Assembly: GCA_002747015.1 (NCBI GenBank)
Contig: NVXI01000008.1
Coordinates: 5,778 to 14,253, forward strand
Length of the DNA stretch: 8,476 bases
Direction of reading: 5' to 3'
From: Zetaproteobacteria bacterium
Lineage (GTDB): Bacteria; Pseudomonadota; Alphaproteobacteria; Micavibrionales; Micavibrionaceae
Both the position numbers and the translations under genes were made by a program. Under the pieces are notes generated by a model that ran no database searches, was not told where the DNA came from, and saw only the letters and a program-made list of their open reading frames with translations. Of this stretch, positions 1 to 5,016 are shown in pieces (the first letter of the stretch is position 1; each line of letters begins with the position of its first letter).

Positions 1-27
1 GTTGCAGCGCCTACAGAAAAGTAGAAA

Positions 28-112
28 TGGTGCCCCCAGCCGGACTTGAACCGGCACTCCCGAAGGAACTGGATTTTGAATCCAGCGCGTCTACCAATTC
101 CACCACAGGGGC
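28..112 (-). tRNA. tRNA-Leu, anticodon CAA, CCA encoded
   Basis: Read on the minus strand, the sequence folds as a class II (long variable arm) tRNA. The acceptor arm is GCCCCTG paired with the 3' strand TGGGGGC, with G-U pairs at its inner end. It is followed by TG and a D arm containing GTGG...GGTAGACGC. The anticodon stem CTGGA/TCCAG encloses loop TTCAAAA, so the anticodon is CAA, which reads UUG leucine codons. The variable arm has a TCC/GGA stem closed by a TTCG loop. The T arm is GCCGG-TTCAAGT-CCGGC. The discriminator base is A at position 31, and the genome encodes CCA at 30-28. The tRNA points left, away from the protein genes. Its 3' flank is cut by the window edge; a 4-bp CTAC/GTAG hairpin lies there at 11-24. 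Confidence 0.97.
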
Positions 113-118
113 AATGTC

Positions 119-124
119 ATTATA
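119..124 (-). promoter_or_regulatory. Consensus -10 box for the tRNA-Leu gene
   Basis: The minus strand reads TATAAT here, a perfect sigma-70 -10 hexamer. Counting the usual six bases after it puts +1 at position 112, the first base (G) of the mature tRNA. No good -35 box lies 16-18 bases upstream. A TTGAAA at about 151-156 is too far away (26 bases). The -10 box is certain as a string; its use as a promoter is inferred. Confidence 0.55.
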
Positions 125-288
125 GGCGTGAGCGAGATCATAGAGATTTTTTTCAAACCTTCAACAGAAAAATAAAATTTTGCACATAGGCCATCCTGTC
201 CCCTATTTTTAAGCTGCCTGCATAATAAAACACCCCGATACAGAAAAAGACTCTCGTCAAAAACTCCAATATTTGTTATTCAATTGAC

Positions 289-906
289 ATGCATAGTATT
301 TCAGACACATTCAAAGACCTTGATGCAAGCATGACCGGTGAAACGGTTAGTATTGATGACCTGCTAAACGCCGTTCATGAGCGTGGATTTGGTTTACTCC
401 TGCTCATCCTGTCCATCCCTATGGCTCTTCCTATTCCTGTACCGCCAGGTATTAATGTCCTGCTGGCCTCTCCGCTTATCCTTTTGACCGCGCAACAAGC
501 CATTGGCCGGCATACGGTGTGGTTGCCCACATGGATGAGAAAGAAAACGATTAAGCGCAAAAAAATGAGTGCCATGATCCAGACCATTCTACCTTGGACA
601 GCAAGAATCGAAAAACTTATCAAACCTCGCCTTGAGTTTGTAACACTTGGCCTATTCTCGCACCTTATTGGCGTCTTTGGCCTTATTATGGCACTAACAA
701 TCTGCGTCCCCCTGCCCTTAACAAACACCGTGCCTAGCTTAGGGATTGCCCTTATGGCTGTTGGTGTTATCACACGTGATGGGCTTGCCGTTTTAGCAGG
801 CGCGATGATTGGCATGCTATGGGTTGTTGCATTATCAATGATTGTTATATTTTTAGGCGCAGAAGGCATAGACTTTGTAAAAGACACCATAAAGGCATAT
901 CTATGA
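289..906 (+). CDS. ExoD-family membrane protein
   Basis: The 205-residue product matches the ExoD family (exopolysaccharide synthesis, ExoD), integral inner-membrane proteins found across alphaproteobacteria. In rhizobia ExoD is linked to exopolysaccharide production and alkali tolerance; its biochemical activity is unknown. Visible family marks are a soluble N-terminal helix region (1-30), a first membrane stretch with IPVPPG (49-54), QxxxG...WLP (69-80), a basic loop (84-92), EKLxKPR (108-114) and a second hydrophobic block with PLPLTNTVPSLGIAL and ITRDG (141-165), then a last membrane segment (168-190). The two proline-rich blocks resemble each other, like an internal repeat. No Shine-Dalgarno sequence precedes ATG 289. 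An internal ATG at codon 15 also lacks one, so I keep the longer form. The next gene follows after 19 bases. The family is clear; the cellular role here is inference. Confidence 0.88.
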   Translation: MHSISDTFKDLDASMTGETVSIDDLLNAVHERGFGLLLLILSIPMALPIPVPPGINVLLASPLILLTAQQAIGRHTVWLPTWMRKKTIKRKKMSAMIQTILPWTARIEKLIKPRLEFVTLGLFSHLIGVFGLIMALTICVPLPLTNTVPSLGIALMAVGVITRDGLAVLAGAMIGMLWVVALSMIVIFLGAEGIDFVKDTIKAYL

Positions 907-925
907 AGAAAGTAAGGAGATTGTG

Positions 926-1465
926 ATGGCTATAATCAAAACAATATTAAGCACACCATCCACGGCACTTTTGTTTGTCGCTTTGATTTCATTCACGTCC
1001 CTCGCCGCGGCATTTATCGCCGAGGGAATTCTAAAATTAGAACCATGCATATTATGTATCTATCAAAGATACCCCTTTGCAATTGCTCTATTCCTTAGCT
1101 TGACAGGTTTGGCATTACAAAATAAACCAGCTATTATACCGCCCATCCTTGGTGTTTGTAGCATAAACTTCCTGATCAACAGCCTCATCGCAAGCTATCA
1201 CACTGGTGTTGAGCAACATTGGTGGACATCCGCGGTAGAGGGTTGCTCTGTCATATTTCTAGATGATAACAGCAGTAAAAGCATCCTTGAGAATATAATG
1301 AGTGCACCCATGGGCGATTGCAGCAAAATCCCATGGCAAGATCCTTGGATCGGCCTGTCTATGGCCAACTACAATATAGGCCTTTGCTTTGGGTTATTCG
1401 TATTCTGCGCCTTAAGCGCCGTCATGGTAAACGCCAAAAACAAGCATTTACGCAACGATACTTAA
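926..1465 (+). CDS. dsbB: DsbB-family disulfide bond formation protein
   Basis: This 179-residue inner-membrane protein is a DsbB-type thiol oxidoreductase. DsbB reoxidises a periplasmic DsbA-like protein and passes the electrons to quinone. The first periplasmic cysteine pair lies in EPCILCIYQRYP (C41, C44, with the quinone-site arginine R48). The second pair is C107 (EGCS) and C132 (GDCSK), followed by IPW and GLSMANYN, as in alphaproteobacterial DsbB. Four membrane segments are visible, about 10-32, 46-64, 70-90 and 146-168. The YHTGVEQHWW motif (91-100) is also typical. I chose ATG 926 over the in-frame GTG 923 because AAGGAGA at 914-920 then has six-base spacing. It probably shares an mRNA with the ExoD-like gene. 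Its last 18 bases overlap a small gene on the other strand. Confidence 0.93.
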   Translation: MAIIKTILSTPSTALLFVALISFTSLAAAFIAEGILKLEPCILCIYQRYPFAIALFLSLTGLALQNKPAIIPPILGVCSINFLINSLIASYHTGVEQHWWTSAVEGCSVIFLDDNSSKSILENIMSAPMGDCSKIPWQDPWIGLSMANYNIGLCFGLFVFCALSAVMVNAKNKHLRNDT

Positions 1466-1567
1466 AACAGCCATAACACCAACAGCCAAACCACCGTGGA
1501 ACAAAAAGAATCCTATGGATTGCTTCAATGTACGCTTCTTCCCGAAATCAAATAAATCGTCAAACAT
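1448..1567 (-). CDS. Small membrane protein, 39 aa, paralogue of the 119-aa neighbour
   Basis: A 39-codon ORF in the gap after dsbB. It begins MFDDLFDFGKKRT, continues LKQSIGFFLFHGG and ends in a hydrophobic tail LAVGVMAVLSIVA. The layout is a short acidic/basic head followed by one membrane segment (about 17-38). The best evidence that it is real is an ungapped alignment with the 119-residue product of the next leftward gene (ATG at 2079): residues 1-2 (MF), R12, Q16, G19-F23 (GFFLF), L27, V29 and G30 are identical, 12 of the first 30. GGATGG lies 8 bases upstream of the ATG as a weak ribosome binding site. The gene ends inside the convergent dsbB gene (18-base overlap). I recognise a motif R-[ST]-x-x-Q-[AS]-x-G-F-F-L-F but know no function. 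It could also be a shortened copy of the longer protein. Confidence 0.72.
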   Translation of the reverse strand: MFDDLFDFGKKRTLKQSIGFFLFHGGLAVGVMAVLSIVA

Positions 1568-1626
1568 AAGTATACCCATCCGTAATTTTAGAAACACAAA
1601 ACAATACTTATGTTAACAAGGGTATA
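1563..1626 (-). promoter_or_regulatory. Inverted repeats over the start of the 39-aa gene
   Basis: A perfect 11-bp inverted repeat joins 1563-1573 and 1604-1614 (arms AACATAAGTAT and ATACTTATGTT on the minus strand). The right arm contains the ATG of the 39-codon gene. The 30-base loop holds its weak ribosome binding site. A second 7-bp repeat, TATACCC (1626-1620) with GGGTATA (1577-1571), uses part of the same right arm, so the two pairings exclude each other. TTGACT (about 1632-1627) just upstream resembles a -35 box, but no good -10 follows at normal spacing. This could be a switching mRNA leader or an operator. Function is inferred. Confidence 0.4.
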
Positions 1627-1664
1627 AAGTCAATGTTTTTGCGGCATACACGTGATTCTGAAAC

Positions 1665-1697
1665 AAAAAAGCCGAGGCATAGCACCACGGCTTTTCA
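1665..1697 (-). terminator. Rho-independent terminator after the 119-aa membrane protein
   Basis: On the minus strand AAAAGCCG (1695-1688) pairs with CGGCTTTT (1674-1667). A T/T mismatch and GG/CC extend the stem to a seven-base loop. A run of six T follows (1670-1665). It lies 22 bases after the stop of the 119-residue gene (1720). The A-rich left side also gives it weak terminator character on the plus strand. Confidence 0.85.
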
Positions 1698-1719
1698 AAA
1701 TTTAGATTAATATTTTAGG

Positions 1720-2079
1720 TTATTTACTTTTATCTAATGTCGTTAGGTATGATACAACGACCATCCCCAAGATAACATCAACCTTGTATGACAAATATAC
1801 GCCAACAAGAGATACAATAACCGCCATCATATCATTGGTCAGTTTTTTACCTGAGAGAATCATACTGGATATAAATAACGTCCAGCCCGTTCCAATCAAA
1901 GTATGCCAATGGCTGCCTTCGAAGAAGGTTCCAACTGTACCATCAACCATGCCAAGCACACCCATATAGTGGCCGAGGAAGGTTGATAATCCAACCAGCA
2001 AGACCGTATAGAACAGGAAGAACCCGAAGGCCTGCGTGATTGAGCGTAAATGTGCAAGATTTGTGATATGTGTAAACAT
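1720..2079 (-). CDS. Small multi-pass membrane protein, 119 aa, unknown function
   Basis: The start is ATG 2079, preceded by AAAGGAG with seven-base spacing. A longer reading from 2121 adds 14 residues with no ribosome site. The protein has a short head (1-16), then membrane segments at about 17-38, 60-77, 83-97 and 98-114, with basic GKKL (77-80) between and a charged tail DKSK. It carries LRSITQAFGFFLFY (11-24), shared with the 39-residue protein encoded at 1448-1567. The loop after the first segment contains EGSHWHT (54-60), with two histidines and a tryptophan. The final GMVVVSYLTTL resembles the end of uncharacterised small bacterial membrane proteins I have seen, but I cannot name a family or function. 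A strong terminator follows the gene, and it looks monocistronic. Confidence 0.85.
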   Translation of the reverse strand: MFTHITNLAHLRSITQAFGFFLFYTVLLVGLSTFLGHYMGVLGMVDGTVGTFFEGSHWHTLIGTGWTLFISSMILSGKKLTNDMMAVIVSLVGVYLSYKVDVILGMVVVSYLTTLDKSK

Positions 2080-2137
2080 AACGTACTCCTTTCGTTGCAC
2101 TTCGCGCACTCTTCTCAACAATAGACACCATGTCCAT

Positions 2138-2167
2138 ATAAAAAATATGTGCGCTGGTTAATGGCAA
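2138..2167 (-). promoter_or_regulatory. Candidate promoter for the 119-aa membrane protein gene
   Basis: On the minus strand TTGCCA (2167-2162, five of six to the -35 consensus) is followed after 18 bases by TTTTAT (2143-2138, four of six to the -10). The start would be near 2131, giving a leader of about 50 bases before ATG 2079. The region is A+T rich, so chance matches are likely. The rest of the 2080-2308 gap shows nothing else I can support. Confidence 0.3.
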
Positions 2168-2308
2168 GTTCAGGACTGTTCCCTCTGCGTGCCAAAAAGC
2201 TTAGTTTCGTTGTTTTTGTATGTTTTATCGGCCAGCCTAAAAGCGAAGCGTATCTTTATATGTGGGCTGCAATTTTAATAACGGGCGCAGATAAATGGTG
2301 GCAGCTCT

Positions 2309-2893
2309 TTAATTTTCTGTTAGGTCTGCATCCCAATATAGAAAATCTTCCCAACTCTCATGTAGGAAATTCGGAGGAAACCGTCGACCTCTTTCCTGAA
2401 GCTCATAAATTGATGGCTGTCTTGGCTTCACCAATGGATGCATCCCTATATCATCCGGCATTTTGTTCCCCTTTTTTGTATTACAACACTGGCACGCCGC
2501 CACAATATTCCCCCAGTTCGTCCCACCACCTTTTGAGCGTGGGATAACATGATCAAAAGTTAAATCATGTGTTCTAAAACCACTTCCGCAATATTGACAC
2601 TGCCACCGATCACGTAAGAATAGATTAAACCGTGTAAATGCAGGACTTCTGGTTGTCGGAACATATTCCTTTAACGCCAACACTGAGGGTAAATACATCT
2701 CCAATTCCGGCGATCTAACAATCCGCTCATACTCATGAACAATAGTTACACTCCCACGAAAAATGGCCTTAACAGCATCCTGCCAAGACCAAACAGATAG
2801 AGGAAAATAGCTCAGCGGCCTAAAATCCGCATTGAGAATTAAAGCATGGCACCTCTCTAAAGGTATATTTAATGGCATTGTAGCGGCCGTCAT
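2309..2893 (-). CDS. HNH endonuclease family protein
   Basis: The 194-residue product belongs to the widespread HNH family whose members begin LILNADFRPLSYFPLSVWSWQDA (about 18-40 here). That N-terminal part is followed by LPSVLALKEYVP (68-79) and FTRFNLFLRDRWQCQYCG. The HNH domain spans about 97-145: zinc cysteines C99/C102 (CQYC) and C134/C137 (ACQCC), catalytic D114-H115 in FDHVIPRSKGG, and N129 and N138 around the second cysteine pair. The C terminus, RRFPPNFLHESWEDFLYWD, is also family-typical. Such proteins cut nucleic acid with a metal ion, but the substrate of this chromosomal group is unknown to me. I chose ATG 2893, with AAGGA ten bases upstream, over TTG 2917 and ATG 2878. No clear terminator follows. 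Nothing nearby suggests restriction or phage. Confidence 0.92.
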   Translation of the reverse strand: MTAATMPLNIPLERCHALILNADFRPLSYFPLSVWSWQDAVKAIFRGSVTIVHEYERIVRSPELEMYLPSVLALKEYVPTTRSPAFTRFNLFLRDRWQCQYCGSGFRTHDLTFDHVIPRSKGGGTNWGNIVAACQCCNTKKGNKMPDDIGMHPLVKPRQPSIYELQERGRRFPPNFLHESWEDFLYWDADLTEN

Positions 2894-2901
2894 AAGAATA
2901 T

Positions 2902-2937
2902 TTTCCTTTCCTAGCAATTGACCTTGCCAAAAGGAAA
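2902..2937 (-). promoter_or_regulatory. Hairpin covering the HNH gene ribosome binding site
   Basis: On the minus-strand RNA, TTTCCTTT (2937-2930) can pair with AAAGGAAA (2909-2902) over 8 bp. An inner GCAA/TTGC stem (2927-2924 with 2917-2914) closes a six-base loop. The 3' arm contains the AAGGA that would serve ATG 2893, so the fold would block ribosome access. Pairing is seen in the sequence; regulation is inferred. Confidence 0.4.
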
Positions 2938-3012
2938 CAGGACGACCCTCATAGCAAAATGCATATCGGAAGCCGCAGAGGAAGGAGCAATAAAAGCCTT
3001 CAGGCCTCGCAT
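2911..3012 (-). CDS. Possible 33-codon upstream ORF in the HNH leader
   Basis: From ATG 3012 an open frame of 33 codons (MRGLKAFIAPSSAASD..., ending FPFGKVNC) runs to a TAG at 2913-2911. It lies between the predicted transcription start and the HNH gene, and its stop falls inside the hairpin that hides the HNH ribosome site. A ribosome translating it would pass through the 5' arm. It has no Shine-Dalgarno sequence, and I recognise no family. A 33-codon open frame can arise by chance, so it is a candidate leader peptide only. Confidence 0.22.
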   Translation of the reverse strand: MRGLKAFIAPSSAASDMHFAMRVVLFPFGKVNC

Positions 3013-3023
3013 CTCATAAATCC

Positions 3024-3054
3024 ATTATACCATAATTTTAGGTAATTTTATTAC
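3024..3054 (-). promoter_or_regulatory. Extended -10 promoter of the HNH gene with repeats upstream
   Basis: The minus strand reads TGGTATAAT (3032-3024), an extended -10 (TGn plus perfect TATAAT). The -35 region has no good match, as is common with extended -10 promoters. Immediately upstream, TAAAATTA occurs twice with a 10-base period (3050-3043 and 3040-3033), and GTAAT-TTT-ATTAC (3042-3054) is a short palindrome. These could be an operator or simply A+T-rich promoter DNA. The transcription start would be near 3017, leaving a leader of about 124 bases. Confidence 0.55.
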
Positions 3055-3196
3055 AGGAAATTCACTTTTTGTTGCTGCGTTCCACAATTTTATGAGGTGC
3101 ACTATTTTTCACAACGCTGAGATTACATTTGTTTTCAATGTCCTACATCAAAAAATACAGGATTTTCATAAGCACTCTACATAGCAATAAAAAGTG

Positions 3197-3865
3197 CTAA
3201 AAACTGAATATTTTCTTCAAAAATGCACTTCCAGCCTCGATTCCAGCCTGATCAATTGAGTGCGTTAATCCGACGGAGGTATGCCCAGAAACATCAAAAC
3301 CATGCTCTAAAAGAGTCTCTTTGGCCATCGACCATGCCTGAACAGGTACAACGTCATCTGCCTCCCCATGGATCAAGCATACAGGCATTTTCTGCAAGTC
3401 TTTTGCCGAATCATCCCAAAGCAAAGCACCAGAAAACCCCAAAATACCGGCAATTGGCGACTTTAAACGCGGTGCAACATGCAAACTTGTCATTGTTCCT
3501 TGTGAGAAACCTAGCAATGCAAGCTTATCCGCAGTTAAGCCGTAACGATCCAACTGTGTTTCTATAAACTCTTCCACCAGAGGAAACACCTTTTTCACCC
3601 CCGTCAACATCGCATGCGGATCGCGATCAGATAACGAAAACCATTGATATGCATTGGGATAACCCGCAGGCATCATGTCACATGCAAACGGCGCATCGGG
3701 TGATATAAACATCGTGTTTGGTATATCTTGCGACAATATCGGGGCAAGTGATATCAAATCCTGCCCGTTTGACCCAACGCCATGCAACAGAATAACAAGG
3801 CGTTCCACCGCGCCATCCTTCATACCCTTACCTGGGCCATACTCATAAAAATTTGAAATGCTCAT
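3197..3865 (-). CDS. Alpha/beta-hydrolase, phospholipase/carboxylesterase family
   Basis: The 222-residue product is a small cytosolic serine hydrolase of the phospholipase/carboxylesterase (Abhydrolase_2) family, with no signal peptide. The oxyanion region is LLHGVGSNGQDL (26-37). The nucleophile is S121 in GFSQG (119-123), the acid is D170 in HGEADDVVP (166-174), and the base is H202 in LTHSID. The length fits the family (about 210-230). Members hydrolyse short-chain carboxylic esters and sometimes lysophospholipids; the natural substrate here cannot be read from sequence. No Shine-Dalgarno sequence precedes ATG 3865. The gene is divergent from the lpxR-like gene, with 65 bases between. That pairing hints at a lipid or envelope link but is weak evidence. 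Confidence 0.92.
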   Translation of the reverse strand: MSISNFYEYGPGKGMKDGAVERLVILLHGVGSNGQDLISLAPILSQDIPNTMFISPDAPFACDMMPAGYPNAYQWFSLSDRDPHAMLTGVKKVFPLVEEFIETQLDRYGLTADKLALLGFSQGTMTSLHVAPRLKSPIAGILGFSGALLWDDSAKDLQKMPVCLIHGEADDVVPVQAWSMAKETLLEHGFDVSGHTSVGLTHSIDQAGIEAGSAFLKKIFSF

Positions 3866-3930
3866 AAAAAGAGATGTAGCACAACAAATCTATATACGGT
3901 AGAAAAAGAAGATAACAAAAGGATAATACG

Positions 3931-4938
3931 ATGTGGTTAAAAAACACCGCCCTCTTCATACTCTGCCTGATCCTTCCGCATGTGGCACATGCTGATGACA
4001 AAGACAGCACAAACTACATCAGCATATCCGTTGAGAACGATAACCTTGGCGGCGGTACAGATCGTTATTATACCAGCGGTGTACGCGCAACATGGTTTAA
4101 TACGAATATAAAGGTCCCCCCCGTTATTGATGTGTTGGCCGATAAAATTCCGACCTTTGATTTTAACGATAAGACAGCCACATTTTATACAATCGGACAC
4201 AATATCTACACCCCCGAAGATATCCGCATTGCAAATCAACCACAAAAGGATCGCCCATGGGCCGCCTTTCTTTACGGCTCTGTCGGACTAGCCAACATCA
4301 CAGATAATGGTGATAGCCCATTTCATGTTGATGAATTAGAATTCACTCTCGGCGTTGTCGGGCCAGAGGCTTTAGGCGAACAAGCGCAAAAATTTGTCCA
4401 TAAATATGTTTCAAACTCTCCAAAGCCGCGTGGATGGAGAAACCAACTTAATTTCGAACCGGGATTTATGATTTCGTGGCAACGCCGCATTCCTTACGCG
4501 CTGTCACATGATTTCGATTATTTCAACGCAAGGGTTGAACCTAACTTTTCTGTGACGTTAGGCAATATCCGTGCAAATGCAAGTACGGGCGCGACGCTTA
4601 TCCTTGGCTCTTCTAAAAAGCAAGACACCCCGCAGCGCGTTCGCCCATCCATACCCGGAACTGGTGTTTTTTTCACCGAGAAGAACAAGCTTAACTGGCA
4701 AGTCTTTGCAGGGATCGATGCACGATTTGTCGCGCGCGATATCTTTTTGGATGGGAATACATTTTCAAGCAGCCATAGCGTAGATAAAAAGTATTTGGTT
4801 GGCGATGCCAGTGCCGGAATATCACTTACCTATGATGATTACCGCCTATCCTACACCTTAAACGCCCGCAGCAAAGAATTTGACGGACAAGATGAAGAAA
4901 GCGTATTTGGCTCTGTGACTCTAACACGCAGATTTTAA
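3931..4938 (+). CDS. LpxR-like lipid A 3'-O-deacylase, outer membrane
   Basis: The 335-residue product matches the LpxR/DUF2219 family. LpxR is an outer-membrane beta-barrel that removes the 3'-linked acyloxyacyl group of lipid A in Salmonella and Helicobacter. A signal peptide is visible at 1-21, ending AHA before DDK. Family marks follow: SVENDN (33-38) and TDRYYTSGVR (43-52), holding the Asn-Asp active-site pair N36-D37; YTPEDI (93-98); DRPWAAFLYG (107-116); ELEFTLGVVGPEALGEQAQ (135-153), with E150 and H157 near the likely catalytic histidine; GWRNQLNFEPG; and a final barrel strand ending in phenylalanine, the usual outer-membrane assembly signal. AAAGGA lies eight bases before ATG 3931. 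No promoter is clear in the 65-base divergent gap. Exact catalytic assignments are by motif position only. Confidence 0.88.
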   Translation: MWLKNTALFILCLILPHVAHADDKDSTNYISISVENDNLGGGTDRYYTSGVRATWFNTNIKVPPVIDVLADKIPTFDFNDKTATFYTIGHNIYTPEDIRIANQPQKDRPWAAFLYGSVGLANITDNGDSPFHVDELEFTLGVVGPEALGEQAQKFVHKYVSNSPKPRGWRNQLNFEPGFMISWQRRIPYALSHDFDYFNARVEPNFSVTLGNIRANASTGATLILGSSKKQDTPQRVRPSIPGTGVFFTEKNKLNWQVFAGIDARFVARDIFLDGNTFSSSHSVDKKYLVGDASAGISLTYDDYRLSYTLNARSKEFDGQDEESVFGSVTLTRRF

Positions 4939-4958
4939 AAACCGCACAAACCTTAATG

Positions 4959-4991
4959 TAGACATACGCGACAATATTGTTACAATGTCGC
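4959..4991 (+). promoter_or_regulatory. Promoter and likely autoregulatory operator of the XRE gene
   Basis: TAGACA (4959-4964, five of six) and TACAAT (4981-4986, five of six) are 16 bases apart and form a good sigma-70 promoter, with +1 near 4993. Within it, ACAATATTGT (4971-4980) is a perfect 10-bp palindrome filling the spacer end. GCGACA (4968-4973) and TGTCGC (4986-4991) form a wider inverted repeat spanning the -10 box. A dimeric regulator bound here would block polymerase. The downstream XRE protein is the obvious candidate, but that is inference. Confidence 0.6.
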
Positions 4992-5016
4992 ACCATATGA
5001 ATAAAAGGACGGCCTA

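Larger units (their letters stand above)
2894..3196. other. 303-base gap between the HNH and esterase genes
   Basis: The right-hand part (about 3055-3196) holds no ORF I can support and no recognisable RNA gene. A 6-bp inverted repeat AGCACT/AGTGCT (3171-3176 with 3193-3198) overlaps the esterase stop codon but has a 16-base loop and no T run, so I do not call it a terminator. The left-hand part is the HNH promoter and leader. I looked for SRP RNA, 6S RNA and tRNA features and found none. Confidence 0.5.

Noticed and set aside
375..890. 171-codon open frame antisense to the ExoD-like gene
   Set aside because: Shadow of a strongly recognised membrane protein. The reverse-frame product is rich in K, P, R and I with no domain.
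1943..2167. 74-codon minus-strand frame overlapping the 119-residue gene start
   Set aside because: It is out of frame with the 119-residue gene, which has the good ribosome site and shares residues with its small paralogue. The alternative frame has neither.
2149..2547. 132-codon open frame on the plus strand
   Set aside because: Most of it lies antisense to the well-supported HNH gene, it has no ribosome site, and the translation has no recognisable family or sensible composition.
2921..3030. Possible SRP RNA or other structured RNA in the HNH leader
   Set aside because: A GGAAG...GCAG-like stretch on the plus strand faintly recalls the SRP RNA tip, but the conserved GGTC..GGAAGGAAGCAGC block and flanking helix are absent.
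3171..3198. AGCACT/AGTGCT inverted repeat at the esterase stop
   Set aside because: Only 6 bp with a 16-base loop and no T tract; not credible as a terminator.
3866..3881. TGC-TACATC as an extended -10 giving a leaderless esterase mRNA
   Set aside because: It would place +1 one base before the ATG, which fits the missing ribosome site, but only three of six -10 bases match and there is no -35.
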